Notes: a model not told the origin generated them from the sequence alone. 64,000 nucleotides of DNA from Mucilaginibacter sp. UR6-1 (GCF_020880975.1 NZ_JAJIWP010000005.1:124001-188000); one strand, 5' to 3'. Shown: positions 33,805 to 43,462, counted from the first letter of the stretch. A program made the numbers and translations.

Positions 33805-34596
33805 ATGGAAAAACAACTGCATATACTTAATGGCGATGCCATGCTGCATGGCTTTAACGGTACCGGGCTCGGCGGCGATGTACTGGTATGGCGAGAAATA
33901 CTTTCGGAGGGGCCGGTTACAGAAGATATATCTTCGGCAGCTTTTTGGGAGGCACGCGGCAAATGGATAAGCGAAAGTTTTAATGAGCCCGCCGAAAGCT
34001 ATAAAATCAAGGTAATTGATGAGATAGGCAAGCTTAGCTGCCCTTACAGCCAGATCACCTTATGGTTTGAGTTTGACCTGCATTGCCAGATTAACCTGCT
34101 TGGTGCCCTTAACCTGTTGCGCCTGCAAAGCAATTTAAGCGAACCTGCTATTTACCTGGTGTGCCCGGCCGAATACCCCGGCAAGCCTGACTTTAAAGGC
34201 CTGGGCGAACTGAACGGCAGCGAGCTTGATTATTTGTACGATAGCATCCGGGTACAGTTAACTGATTATGACCTTACCCTTGCTGCCGAAGCCTGGGCAG
34301 CCTATTGTACCGCCGAGGCTGAAAAAATTGAGGCATTTATAACAGGAACGCCCTTTTGGGCTAACCTTCCCTTACTCAAGCCATCATTTGAGGCTCACCT
34401 GAAACGCCTGCAAACCAACAGCCGAGGATTAAATTATATTGAACAACAACTGCTGGATATTTATAACAGCGGAAAAACCACCAAACCGGATATATATGCC
34501 GCTTTTTGGGCACAAAACAACATTTATGGCTTGGGCGACACTGCCATTGACCTGTATCTGAATAAACTGCAGCAAAAAGGACTGATCAGTTTTTAA
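33805..34596 (+). CDS. DUF1835-domain protein
   Basis: A 263-residue soluble protein. The N-terminal part (about residues 1-120) is DUF1835 (HILNGDAMLHGFNGTGLGGDVLVWREILSEGPV), and the remainder follows the usual DUF3658-like helical pattern with a wHTH-like end (GDTAIDLYLNKLQQKGLISF). Function is unknown. TAGCTTTG (33786-33793) gives a -7 promoter element 11 bases upstream. It overlaps the convergent glycosidase gene by 4 bases. Confidence 0.8.
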   Translation: MEKQLHILNGDAMLHGFNGTGLGGDVLVWREILSEGPVTEDISSAAFWEARGKWISESFNEPAESYKIKVIDEIGKLSCPYSQITLWFEFDLHCQINLLGALNLLRLQSNLSEPAIYLVCPAEYPGKPDFKGLGELNGSELDYLYDSIRVQLTDYDLTLAAEAWAAYCTAEAEKIEAFITGTPFWANLPLLKPSFEAHLKRLQTNSRGLNYIEQQLLDIYNSGKTTKPDIYAAFWAQNNIYGLGDTAIDLYLNKLQQKGLISF

Positions 34597-36152
34597 TTGC
34601 CTGTGGCAATGGCCGGTGAACGGTCGCTTTCGTTCTTCAACCTGTCAATAGCGGTAAGTATGTACAAATAATGCTTGCCTTTTACAGCCGTAGTATCCTC
34701 ATAAAACAGGTCAGTATTGTATTGTATGCTGAGGATGTTTTTAGGGTCATTGATATCGGTACGCTCACCTTCCTCAAAACGGTATATCACATAGCCATAT
34801 ACCGGCTCGTTATCACGCGCGGTAACAGGCTCCTGCCAGTTGAGGTACATACCTTTTGCCGATGGCTTTACGGTGAGGTTACGGGGCACATTTGGCGCGA
34901 CAGAATCCAGCCAAAGCATTACCGGCGGCAATGCCCTATGGCGGTAATAAGTGGTACGCAACGAATCGGCAATACCCAGCGGGTTGCTGATCAATGAGTT
35001 TGAGCTAAAGTAAACACTGCCCTGTACACGCGGGTTGTTACGCAGATAACTAATCTGATTAGGCAGCTCGGCCGGGTTACGGAAGGCCGCTGTTTTACGC
35101 TCCAGTAAGCGGTATGGTGCCTGCCCTATATACAGGTGATGGTTGTTGGTATTATTACTCCACCAGTCGGCAAGCTTATCAAACGCGGCGGCGCGGTTGC
35201 CAATAGGCCAGTATAATTGCGGGTTGATGTAATCAAGCCAGCCTTCACGAATCCATTTGCGGCTATCGGCATATTGCTCATAGTATGATGAGCCGCCACT
35301 GGTTTCAGATCCTTCGGGATTTTGGTACTTATTAGCCCATATACCAAACGGACTGATACCAAACTTCATGGATGGCTTATGCGCATGGATGCTATCGCTC
35401 AGCGCCTTTATAAGTACATCTACGTTATTGCGCCGCCACTCCTTTATATCGCTAAAGCCAGTACCGTATTTTTCAAATGCTTCCTGATCGTTTATGCGCT
35501 GCCCGGCAATAGGGTAAGGGTAAAAATAATCATCCAGGTGAATGCCGTCTACATCATAATTATCAACCACATTCAGTATCACGCGTACAATATACTCGCG
35601 CACCTCGGGTATTCCCGGGTTAAACAGCTTGATACCGCCGTAGGTAAAAAACCACTCGGGTTTAAGGCGGGTGATATGATCGCTGGCAACCGCGTTAAAG
35701 TTTTTATCAAAAGTAGCCCGGTAAGGGTTAAACCAGGCGTGCAGTTCCATACCGCGTTTATGCGCCTCGGTTATGGCAAACTCCAGCGGATCATACGATG
35801 GCGACGGCGCTTTGCCTTGCTGCCCGGTAAGGTATTTTGACCACGGCTCAAAACTCTTGGCATAAAAGGCATCGGCCGCGGGCCTTACCTGCAGCATTAC
35901 CGCGTTAATGCCGGTTTGCTGGTGTTCATCAAACAAATTCAGCAACTCTGTCTTTTGCCTTTCGGGTAAAGACCGTGAGTTGCTTGGCCAATCAATATTA
36001 ACCACGGTAGCTATCCATACCCCTCTAAACTCACGTTTAGGGTCGGGTTTGTAGGCGTCCGGTATATCCAATTCGTGGGCCGGTTGTGCATATACACTTA
36101 AACACAACAGCAACGAGAATATATACAATACAGCAACGGTGTAAATACGCAT
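34593..36152 (-). CDS. Secreted family-10-like glycosyl hydrolase (GHL10/DUF187)
   Basis: A 519-residue secreted protein. A signal peptide (YTVAVLYIFSLLLCLSVYA) leads into the GHL10 domain (about residues 40-360), a TIM-barrel related to glycosidases, opening with KREFRGVWIATVVNIDWPS. Conserved acidic strand ends include VDGIHLDDYFYPYP. A fibronectin-type or related beta domain follows (VPRNLTVKPSAKGMYLNWQEP). The family is linked to cell-wall glycans but the substrate is not established. The ATG at 36152 is chosen: the upstream TTG overlaps TATCTTTG (36187-36180), which is a perfect -7 box. Confidence 0.85.
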   Translation of the reverse strand: MRIYTVAVLYIFSLLLCLSVYAQPAHELDIPDAYKPDPKREFRGVWIATVVNIDWPSNSRSLPERQKTELLNLFDEHQQTGINAVMLQVRPAADAFYAKSFEPWSKYLTGQQGKAPSPSYDPLEFAITEAHKRGMELHAWFNPYRATFDKNFNAVASDHITRLKPEWFFTYGGIKLFNPGIPEVREYIVRVILNVVDNYDVDGIHLDDYFYPYPIAGQRINDQEAFEKYGTGFSDIKEWRRNNVDVLIKALSDSIHAHKPSMKFGISPFGIWANKYQNPEGSETSGGSSYYEQYADSRKWIREGWLDYINPQLYWPIGNRAAAFDKLADWWSNNTNNHHLYIGQAPYRLLERKTAAFRNPAELPNQISYLRNNPRVQGSVYFSSNSLISNPLGIADSLRTTYYRHRALPPVMLWLDSVAPNVPRNLTVKPSAKGMYLNWQEPVTARDNEPVYGYVIYRFEEGERTDINDPKNILSIQYNTDLFYEDTTAVKGKHYLYILTAIDRLKNESDRSPAIATGN

Positions 36153-36390
36153 CCAAAAACGGTTTATCAATTTAATCTGCAAAGATATAAACTGTGCGTA
36201 CGTAGTTTTATTATTACAGATAATAAATCACCTGTTTTTGTGTTTTATGCTTATTGTAGTTATTTTAGCGGGGAAACAATACCTCAATAGTTGGTATTTT
36301 TTAACTGTAATATTACAATAAAGCACTATGTAATAGCTACATGCCATAGCCGGATACTTTATTAGGCCGCGCGTTTAAACTAACTTATTT

Positions 36391-37302
36391 ATGGAGAACC
36401 AGTCTGAACAACCAGTAAAAAAGAATTCGAACGTTATTTATTTTTTGATCATTGTGGTGATCGCCCTGCTGGGTACTGATGTATACCTTTACCTGCAAAA
36501 AAACAAATCGGACACGAGGGTGGTATACGTGAATGATGAAAAAACACGCCTGCAAACCGAACTCGACAGCTTGGAAGCACAAATAGAGCTGGTGAACAGC
36601 TCAAAAACCAAACTATCTGCCGAGCTGGAGGCCAAAAATGATTCGCTGCAAAACAAAATAAAGGTATTACGGTCAGAACTGGCCAAAGGCAAACTATCAG
36701 CCGGTGAACTGGCCAAGGCGCGCGAGGACGTTAAACAACTGCGCTACTTTGTAACCAAATATACCGCCGATATTGAGGAGCTCAAAAAACAGAACTCATC
36801 ATTATTAACCGAGCGCGATACACTGAAATCAAACCTGGCCGCCGTGTCAGAAAAAGCTACAACGCTTGAAAAACAAAATCAGGAACTAAGCACCAAGGTA
36901 CAGCAGGCAGCCGCGCTTAAATTGTCGGCATCAGAAGTTATAGCCTATAAAGTTAAGGATAACGGAAAGGAATCAGACGTTACCAAGGCCAAAACAGCAA
37001 AAAAATTCAAGATAAACTTTACCCTGGTGCCTAACGGTGTTGCCGCCAAAGCGCTGCATGATGTGTATGTGCGGGTTATTGACCCTACCGGCAACCTGAT
37101 CACCTCGGCGGATGCAGGTAACTTTACGGCAGATGACCAGGAAATGCAATACAGCTACAAAACCGCCATTGATTTCAGGGATGACGGCAGTGCTTATACT
37201 ATTGACTGGTTTAACCCGGTTGCCTTCCAAAAAGGCACTTACACTATTATGCTTTACTCGGATGGTTTCAGCATGGGTAAATCAAGCATCACACTGAAAT
37301 AA
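36391..37302 (+). CDS. Membrane-anchored coiled-coil protein
   Basis: A 303-residue protein with a short cytosolic start, one membrane helix (about residues 14-33, VIYFLIIVVIALLGTDVYLYL) and a long heptad-rich coiled coil (about 45-178, for example EKTRLQTELDSLEAQIELV and ERDTLKSNLAAVSEKATTLE). A beta-rich C-terminal domain follows (about 200-303). It resembles the uncharacterised single-pass coiled-coil proteins common in Bacteroidota; a role in the envelope is inferred. A palindromic repeat and a bidirectional terminator follow it. Confidence 0.75.
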   Translation: MENQSEQPVKKNSNVIYFLIIVVIALLGTDVYLYLQKNKSDTRVVYVNDEKTRLQTELDSLEAQIELVNSSKTKLSAELEAKNDSLQNKIKVLRSELAKGKLSAGELAKAREDVKQLRYFVTKYTADIEELKKQNSSLLTERDTLKSNLAAVSEKATTLEKQNQELSTKVQQAAALKLSASEVIAYKVKDNGKESDVTKAKTAKKFKINFTLVPNGVAAKALHDVYVRVIDPTGNLITSADAGNFTADDQEMQYSYKTAIDFRDDGSAYTIDWFNPVAFQKGTYTIMLYSDGFSMGKSSITLK

Positions 37303-37312
37303 TTACGGTAGT

Positions 37313-37393
37313 GCCATTTCGACAAGGTACGAGGAGAAATCACTCGCTTTTTAAAGGACGCAGGCAGATTTCTCGCTACCGCTTCGAAATGAC
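37313..37393. repeat. GAGGAGAAATC palindromic repeat, copy 2
   Basis: CATTTCGA (37314-37321) and TCGAAATG (37384-37391) are the outer arms; GGTACGAGGAGAAATC and GATTTCTCGCTACC form the imperfect inner arms. The layout is as in 6423-6502, with the unit orientation reversed. Confidence 0.75.
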
Positions 37394-37402
37394 TTAGAAT
37401 AT

Positions 37403-37441
37403 AAAAACAAAAGCCTCAGCAATGCTGAGGCTTTTGTTTTT
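37403..37441. terminator. Bidirectional terminator between the coiled-coil and histidine-kinase genes
   Basis: An 18-bp perfect stem (37403-37420 with 37424-37441) around a 3-base loop; the core is GCCTCAGC/GCTGAGGC, flanked by A-runs on the left and T-runs on the right. It serves both convergent transcripts. Confidence 0.92.
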
Positions 37442-37478
37442 ATTCATCCGTATGCTTGTTCAGTTATATTATCAAACA

Positions 37479-40400
37479 CTATTCAGCAGCGGGCAGGCTA
37501 AAGTAAAAGGTGGTGCCTACGTTTAATTCTGTTTCAAACCACACCTTGCCACCGGCATTTTCAATAGAATTTTTAATGAACGCGAGACCCAGCCCCGTGC
37601 CTGAACTTTTGGTGGTAAAGTTAGGCTCAAATATCTTCTCGCGCATATTTTCGGGTATGCCGTTGCCGTTATCCTTTATGCTGAGCAGGATATTTTTGCT
37701 GGTGATCAGGTAACTCAGGTCAATAACCCCATGCCTGCCGGGCGGGGTAGCTTCAATAGCGTTTTTAAGCAGGTTGTTAAAGCAGCGCAGCAACTGGTCA
37801 CGGTCGGCATTGATGATGAACGGCTGCTCGGGCGGCTGGTAGTTTATGGTAAGGTTATCCATCTGTTTAAAGATGATCACGGCCTGGTTAAGCACCTCAA
37901 AAATACTAAGCTGCACCATTTTGGTATCGGGCATTTTGGCAAAGGCCGAAAACTCCGAAGCGATGGACGACAGGCTCTCTATCTGCTCAACAAATGATTT
38001 GCTGAAACGCTCAAACTTCTGATCAAACTTAGGATCCTTGTCCTTCCATGATTTATCAAGCAATTGCAAGCCCAGTTTAAGCGGTGTAAGCGGGTTTTTG
38101 ATCTCGTGGGCAACCTGCTTTGCCATCTCCCGCCAGGCGCTCTCCCTTTCTGATTGTGCCAGCTTTTGCGCGCTGTTCTCCAGCGCAGAAATCATTTTAT
38201 TATACTCCTTAACAAGCGCGCCTATCTCGTCATCACGATCCCATTTAATAGGCTCATTCTTTTTACCGTAAATAATACGGCTCAGGCTGTTTTGTATAAA
38301 ATTAAGCGGCGCGGTTATTTGTCTTGCTATAACAACTGCTAATAAACCTATGGCGATGAATACCAGGGCATATACGTTTATCATTGCGTTAAGCAGGGCA
38401 CCAACCTGTGCTTTATAGTCCACTTCGTTTGAGAAATAAGGCAGTTGCAGGTAAGCCACCGTTTGCTGTTTATTGTTTTTTAGCGGCGCGTAAACTGATT
38501 TGTAGCGCAGCTCGCCTATCTGCTCATCATTCACATATTCTGATTTTTGTAACCTGCTCATGTAAATAAAAGCCTTGGCATTCATACGCTTAACATGCAA
38601 GCCATACTCATATATTTTAGGCTGGGTGCTTATAAGCGGCACCCCCTGCAGGTTAAAAAGGGTAAGATCGGCCGAATAGGTATTGGCCAGTTCATCAAAA
38701 TCAGCCAGTTTTTCGTTGTTAATATTATCAATATACTTGTTAAACTGCCCTTCCTCAAAGGCGGCGGTTATACGGGCTATCTTACCACGTATCATTTCCT
38801 CCTGCTGTGAGTTATACTGGGTGCTGATGAACAAAAAGGTAATAAAGCCAACTATCACCAATGTAAAAACTACAGCCAGTATCATCGAGAACTGGATACG
38901 TGTTTTATATAGTATCTTATCAAAATTGATGCGGAAGCCCCACTTTATCCGGTTATCGCTTATGTATAATATACGGATACGCAGCCATAACCACCTTATA
39001 AGCACTACCAGCAAGCTGAACAGCAACAGCAGCACAAAAAAGAAAGTGAGCGATGTTACACCAAAAAACAGCATGTTCTCACTTTTGCTAACCACAATAA
39101 CATTGCGTTTTGATGGCATGAACACCAGGTGATTATGGCGCGAAAACACACGGTACCACTCAGGATAAATACTGTTGGTGGTTATAAAACGATACGTATT
39201 AAGCGGTGCCTCAAAGTTTCTGTTAACAATATCATACACATAACTGCCGCTTTGTGAAACCAGCCTGCCATCGGTATAAAAAGCGTACGAGTAATTCTTA
39301 AAATCGTCCGAATCGTTATTACTGCCTTCAACAAGTAATTCGGGGAAGGCCCTTGAGGTTGTCTGGCTTTTTGATCTGAGTTCAATAACCATTGAGCCTT
39401 TATTAACACCTTTAACGGTTACCGGCAGTACCGCGAAATAATTTTGCGAACCGAACGACTCATTCTCACGGTAAAAATACCGCGATACCTTGAATGAACT
39501 GTACATCACCAGGTCATTAAAAACGCTGAGCGAATAGTTGTTGCTGGCAGATATAGCCTGGTTAGCCGTATTGAACTGGTGCACACTAAGCTCGTACCTG
39601 GAAAGCGAACCATCAAAATATAATTTTTGCAGCCTGGTTTTTATGGCGTTCTCCTGCCCGGCCTGGCCAAAGGCCTGCTGTATGGTAACATCATTAAGTA
39701 TACGGGTTTCCATCCTGCGCAAAGCAAAATTCACGTTGGCATCATCGGGCACCAAAAGCTTTTTTATGAGCAGTTTTCGCTGCCCTATCTCTTTAACCGA
39801 CTGAAAGGTATTTAATTCGACAGAGGAAATAACAGCCCCTACAAGCACCATGGCCAGTAATGATACGGCTGAGAGGCGCCCATCAGCGTAACGGTAATCA
39901 TACGCCCTTATCAGCACCATTAAGCCCATGAACAAGAAGAAGGTGTTGAACTTGCTGTACCAGGTAAATACCATGGTAGCGGCAGCAACGGCTAATATAA
40001 AAATGAACGTTTTGTGCGCGCTTGATATAGGCAGCTTAATGCAGATAGCTACAAAGGCATCATTAATAAGATAAAATATCAGGAAGGCGAAACAAAGCAT
40101 ACCAAGCCCCACAACACTTAGCCCGCTAAGGTTAAGCACATTGGTAACATCAAAATTTATGTTGGAGTTAATGATAAGCCCGTTAAACAATGCCAGCAGC
40201 CACGCCGACATAATGATAATAAATGCCGTGCAGCACAGCAGCACCAGGTAACTGCCCGCCCTGCTCTTTATATTATTTAAGAGGTAATTGCGGTTGATAT
40301 ATATAAAGGCGGCAAACCAGTTGATGAATAACAGATTGATGCAAAAATCGCCAAGTGAGGGAAATATCTCGCTTGACGCGTAATGCGAGGCGTTGAACAG

Positions 40401-41216
40401 ATCAAGCTTAAAGGTAAAATCGGGCCAGCAGTAGTGTAAATTAATAAACCTAATACCAACTATAAAAACGGCTAATAAAGCTATTGATAGCAGCGCATGG
40501 CCTTTGCGGGCCATTTGCAAACAAAAATCATTAACAAGCAGGCACAAAACCAAAAAGGCGAAAAACCATACCGTTAATTCTGAGTAAAAGTAACGGCTGT
40601 TAACCGCCCCATCCTTTAGCTTTACGCCAAAAAGATATTGTCCGGCAATGCTGTGCACGGGGTAAAACTGCTTGTCGGTAATATCGGCAAGCTCTATAAT
40701 ATTGTCATCATCACTCAACAGCTCTTTAGCGAAACCATTTTTAAGATACTTATTTTGAAAGGCGTAGTTTATTTTAACAGGAAAAAGAAATATGGCCGAA
40801 AAGTTGCCCTCATCCTTACGTATGGCCTCATAATATCCGTTTTGCTGCCTGATGAATGAGCGGCCGGGCTTAATACGTGCAGGATTACGCGGCAAAACCT
40901 TTACACCACTCCAGAATGAGAGGCGGCCGGTATCAAGCGTAATGAACCATACATGCTCCTTAACAGTATAATCAGCTATTAGCTTTAACGAGAGTTGATC
41001 ATTACGGCGCAGGGTTTTGAGCTGATTGAATTTAAGTGAATCGTCAAGAACACCTTGTATAAATTCCTCTTTATCGTGTATGTTGCCCTCGAGTTTTTTA
41101 GCGGTTTGCTCAAGCGTACGCGCAGGTGTGTATGAATTTGGCAATACTATGGCCGTCAGAAATAAGCTTACTGTAAGTAAGGCCAGCAGCAAACGTATTT
41201 TAACCCTGTAACTCAA
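37479..41216 (-). CDS. Large multi-pass sensor histidine kinase (NtrY-like)
   Basis: A 1245-residue inner-membrane kinase. An N-terminal helix and periplasmic domain precede a block of about seven to nine hydrophobic segments (roughly residues 205-470). A second extracytoplasmic sensor region lies at about 470-720. Two more helices follow, then a HAMP domain (ITAPLNFIQNSLSRI, about 970), the phospho-acceptor helix VAHEIKNPLTPLK (about 1035) and the ATP-binding domain with NADRDQLLRCFNNLLKNAIEAT and SGTGLGLAFIKN. The HAMP-HisKA layout resembles NtrY. No response regulator is adjacent. The start appears to be a TTG; no in-frame ATG lies near it. Confidence 0.85.
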   Translation of the reverse strand: MSYRVKIRLLLALLTVSLFLTAIVLPNSYTPARTLEQTAKKLEGNIHDKEEFIQGVLDDSLKFNQLKTLRRNDQLSLKLIADYTVKEHVWFITLDTGRLSFWSGVKVLPRNPARIKPGRSFIRQQNGYYEAIRKDEGNFSAIFLFPVKINYAFQNKYLKNGFAKELLSDDDNIIELADITDKQFYPVHSIAGQYLFGVKLKDGAVNSRYFYSELTVWFFAFLVLCLLVNDFCLQMARKGHALLSIALLAVFIVGIRFINLHYCWPDFTFKLDLFNASHYASSEIFPSLGDFCINLLFINWFAAFIYINRNYLLNNIKSRAGSYLVLLCCTAFIIIMSAWLLALFNGLIINSNINFDVTNVLNLSGLSVVGLGMLCFAFLIFYLINDAFVAICIKLPISSAHKTFIFILAVAAATMVFTWYSKFNTFFLFMGLMVLIRAYDYRYADGRLSAVSLLAMVLVGAVISSVELNTFQSVKEIGQRKLLIKKLLVPDDANVNFALRRMETRILNDVTIQQAFGQAGQENAIKTRLQKLYFDGSLSRYELSVHQFNTANQAISASNNYSLSVFNDLVMYSSFKVSRYFYRENESFGSQNYFAVLPVTVKGVNKGSMVIELRSKSQTTSRAFPELLVEGSNNDSDDFKNYSYAFYTDGRLVSQSGSYVYDIVNRNFEAPLNTYRFITTNSIYPEWYRVFSRHNHLVFMPSKRNVIVVSKSENMLFFGVTSLTFFFVLLLLFSLLVVLIRWLWLRIRILYISDNRIKWGFRINFDKILYKTRIQFSMILAVVFTLVIVGFITFLFISTQYNSQQEEMIRGKIARITAAFEEGQFNKYIDNINNEKLADFDELANTYSADLTLFNLQGVPLISTQPKIYEYGLHVKRMNAKAFIYMSRLQKSEYVNDEQIGELRYKSVYAPLKNNKQQTVAYLQLPYFSNEVDYKAQVGALLNAMINVYALVFIAIGLLAVVIARQITAPLNFIQNSLSRIIYGKKNEPIKWDRDDEIGALVKEYNKMISALENSAQKLAQSERESAWREMAKQVAHEIKNPLTPLKLGLQLLDKSWKDKDPKFDQKFERFSKSFVEQIESLSSIASEFSAFAKMPDTKMVQLSIFEVLNQAVIIFKQMDNLTINYQPPEQPFIINADRDQLLRCFNNLLKNAIEATPPGRHGVIDLSYLITSKNILLSIKDNGNGIPENMREKIFEPNFTTKSSGTGLGLAFIKNSIENAGGKVWFETELNVGTTFYFSLPAAE

Positions 41217-41252
41217 TTCAGTATGTTTTTTTTAGCAGATAAAATTAAATAA

Positions 41253-41281
41253 AATAAAGCCACTTGTAAGGTGGCTTTATT
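41253..41281 (-). terminator. Terminator downstream of fabD
   Basis: AATAAAGCCAC (41253-41263) and GTGGCTTTATT (41271-41281) form a perfect 11-bp stem with a 7-base loop. On the minus strand the stem ends in a T-rich tract. It lies 8 bases after the fabD stop. Confidence 0.85.
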
Positions 41282-41289
41282 GTGTGCTG

Positions 41290-42174
41290 TTAGTTGATGG
41301 ATGCGCTTGCCGTTGCTACGCCGCGATCGACCTTTTTTACAAGGCCCTGCAGTACGTTGCCCGGCCCTACCTCGGTAAACGAGGTAGCTCCATCCTCAAG
41401 CATGTGCTGTACGGTCTGCGTCCAGCGTACGGCGCCGGTAAGCTGGGCTATCAAATTCTGCTTTATCTTTTCAGGATCGGTATACGGCTTGGCATCAATG
41501 TTTTGATATATCGGGCAAACAGGTGCCTGAATATTGGTAGCCACAATGGCTGCCTCCAACTCCACACGTGCCGACTCCATTAAAGGCGAGTGAAAGGCTC
41601 CGCCCACATTTAGTTTAAGCGCACGTTTAGCACCTGCTGCTGTCAATTTTTCGCAAGCGGCATCAACACCGGCTATAGTGCCTGATATTACCAGTTGGCC
41701 CGGGCAGTTATAATTTGCCGGCACAACCACATCGCTCACCTGCTGGCAAATATCCTCAACCGTAAAATCATCCAAACCTAAAATTGCGGCCATGGTTGAT
41801 GGTTGCAGTTCGCAGGCTTTTTGCATGGCATTAGCACGGGCAGCAACCAATCTTAACCCATCCTCAAAACTCAAAGCACCGGCTGATACCAGCGCCGAAA
41901 ATTCGCCTAATGAGTGCCCGGCAACCATATCGGGTTTAAAGCTATCGCCCAAAACCTTGGCTAAAACAACCGAGTGTAAAAATATGGCAGGCTGCGTAAC
42001 GCGGGTTTGTTTCAACTCTTCATCAGTACCGTTAAACATAATATTGGTAATGCTAAAGCCTAAAATATCGTTTGCTTTTTCAAAAAGCGCGCGGGCCTCG
42101 TCTGATGTTTCGTACAGGTCCTTACCCATACCTACAAACTGGGCGCCTTGTCCTGGAAAAATGTATGCGTTCAT
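41290..42174 (-). CDS. fabD: Malonyl-CoA:acyl-carrier-protein transacylase
   Basis: A 294-residue cytosolic enzyme that moves the malonyl group from CoA to ACP for fatty-acid synthesis. The N-terminus is AYIFPGQGAQFVGMGKDL, the nucleophile lies in GHSLGEFSA (Ser88), the acyl-arginine region is AARANAMQKACE, and the catalytic His is in GAFHSPLMESA. The length fits the family. No other fab gene is adjacent. A word-like inverted repeat lies upstream, between it and folE. Confidence 0.95.
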   Translation of the reverse strand: MNAYIFPGQGAQFVGMGKDLYETSDEARALFEKANDILGFSITNIMFNGTDEELKQTRVTQPAIFLHSVVLAKVLGDSFKPDMVAGHSLGEFSALVSAGALSFEDGLRLVAARANAMQKACELQPSTMAAILGLDDFTVEDICQQVSDVVVPANYNCPGQLVISGTIAGVDAACEKLTAAGAKRALKLNVGGAFHSPLMESARVELEAAIVATNIQAPVCPIYQNIDAKPYTDPEKIKQNLIAQLTGAVRWTQTVQHMLEDGATSFTEVGPGNVLQGLVKKVDRGVATASASIN

Positions 42175-42186
42175 GTTTTATTAGTT

Positions 42187-42292
42187 GATCAGTGATCGGT
42201 AATCAGTGATTAGTTATTAACTGTTTAATCGGGTTATGGTTTGGGTTGGTGATTAGTAATCAGAGGCTGGAGGTTAGTACCAATCACTGATC
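42187..42292. repeat. Inverted repeat of ATCAGTGAT/CCAATCACTGAT words
   Basis: GATCAGTGATCGGT (42187-42200) pairs with ACCAATCACTGATC (42279-42292), 13 of 14 positions. Between and beside the arms are further copies of the same words (AATCAGTGATTAGT, GGTGATTAGTAATCAG, CCAATCTCTAAT). It lies between folE and fabD. Confidence 0.7.
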
Positions 42293-42320
42293 TCTAACTA
42301 CCAATCTCTAATATCTCCTA

Positions 42321-42959
42321 CTAACTTAACCTCGACGATATCAGGTTTAAAAATTCGGTGCGTGTTTTATCCTGCAAAAAGGCCCCGGTAAATGCCGATG
42401 TGGTGGTTACCGAGTTTTGCTTTTGTACGCCGCGCATGCTCATGCACATGTGGCGGCACTCAATTACCACGCCTACGCCTATCGGGTTAAGGGTTTGCTG
42501 TATGCAATCGCGTATCTCGTTGGTTAAACGCTCCTGCACTTGCAGGCGGCGGGCAAAAACATCAACTATGCGCGGTATTTTGCTCAGGCCAACTACATAG
42601 CCGTTAGGGATATAGGCAATATGCGCCTTGCCTAAAAATGGCAGCATGTGGTGTTCGCACATGGAGTATACCTCAATATCCTTAACTACAACCATCTGGC
42701 TGTAATCCTCCTTAAACATGGCCGATTTGAGTATTTCCTCGGCATTAAGGTCATAACCATGGGTAAGGTACAGCATGGCCTTGGCCATCCGTTCGGGCGT
42801 TTTAAGTAAACCTTCACGGTCGGGATGCTCACCTATCAGCTTGAGCACTTCATGGTAATGGCCTTTCAGGCTGTCTATCAGTTCGGGATTGTATCGGTCA
42901 ATTTTTTCGTAACCGTCAATATCGTCATCGCGGTCGGGTATGTGGCGGGTGTTATCCAT
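42321..42959 (-). CDS. folE: GTP cyclohydrolase I
   Basis: A 212-residue cytosolic enzyme that converts GTP to dihydroneopterin triphosphate, the first step of folate and queuosine precursor synthesis. The zinc-binding residues are visible in YSMCEHHMLPFLGKAHIAY and ECRHMCMSMRGVQKQNSV, and the core motif GVVIE is present. Length and order are standard for the type IA enzyme. It lies 9 bases after queD on the same strand, so the two form an operon supplying pterins. Confidence 0.95.
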   Translation of the reverse strand: MDNTRHIPDRDDDIDGYEKIDRYNPELIDSLKGHYHEVLKLIGEHPDREGLLKTPERMAKAMLYLTHGYDLNAEEILKSAMFKEDYSQMVVVKDIEVYSMCEHHMLPFLGKAHIAYIPNGYVVGLSKIPRIVDVFARRLQVQERLTNEIRDCIQQTLNPIGVGVVIECRHMCMSMRGVQKQNSVTTTSAFTGAFLQDKTRTEFLNLISSRLS

Positions 42960-42968
42960 CAGTGTATA

Positions 42969-43385
42969 TTATTCGCCAAAGTATTCGGCGGAATTATTTT
43001 CAGTTTCGTGCAGGCGTACCGAGTGCAGAAAAACGCCCTCGAAAGCCTCAATAGGTGCTTTAAGCTGGTTAAATATCTCGATGCAAAGCAACTCGGTTGA
43101 TGCCATTTTGCCCTGCATAAAGTCAACATCCTTATTCAGGTTCTTATGATCGAGCTTTTCAACAATATACTCCTGAATAATGGCTTTCAGATCCTTCAGA
43201 TCCATTAAATAACCGGTAGCGTAGCTTATTTCACCTTTAATGGTTACAAAAAGGTTGTAGTTGTGGCCATGCCAGTTAGGGTTAGCGCACTTGCCAAATA
43301 CCTCGGCATTTTTTTCTTCGCTCCACTCATCCCTGTACATGCGATGGGCCGCGTTAAAATGTTCTCTGCGCGTTATATAAATCAT
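42969..43385 (-). CDS. queD: 6-carboxytetrahydropterin synthase
   Basis: A 138-residue cytosolic enzyme of the QueD/PTPS family that uses dihydroneopterin triphosphate (from FolE) to make 6-carboxytetrahydropterin for queuosine. Zinc ligands are His15 in HFNAAHRM and the HGH in NPNWHGHNYNL; the catalytic Cys is in GKCANPN. The ATG at 43385 is chosen because the protein then begins IYITRREHFNAAH; a second ATG lies one codon upstream. It is co-transcribed with folE and divergent from mqnB. Confidence 0.9.
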   Translation of the reverse strand: MIYITRREHFNAAHRMYRDEWSEEKNAEVFGKCANPNWHGHNYNLFVTIKGEISYATGYLMDLKDLKAIIQEYIVEKLDHKNLNKDVDFMQGKMASTELLCIEIFNQLKAPIEAFEGVFLHSVRLHETENNSAEYFGE

Positions 43386-43462
43386 CATAATAATTGTGGG
43401 TGCAAATATACAAAACAAAAACAGGTGAGTTGTTTTATATTAGCCATCATAATTATGCCATT

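Noticed and set aside
42187..42310. Word array between folE and fabD as a CRISPR array
   Set aside because: Units are short, degenerate and occur in both orientations without regular spacers; no cas genes are present.
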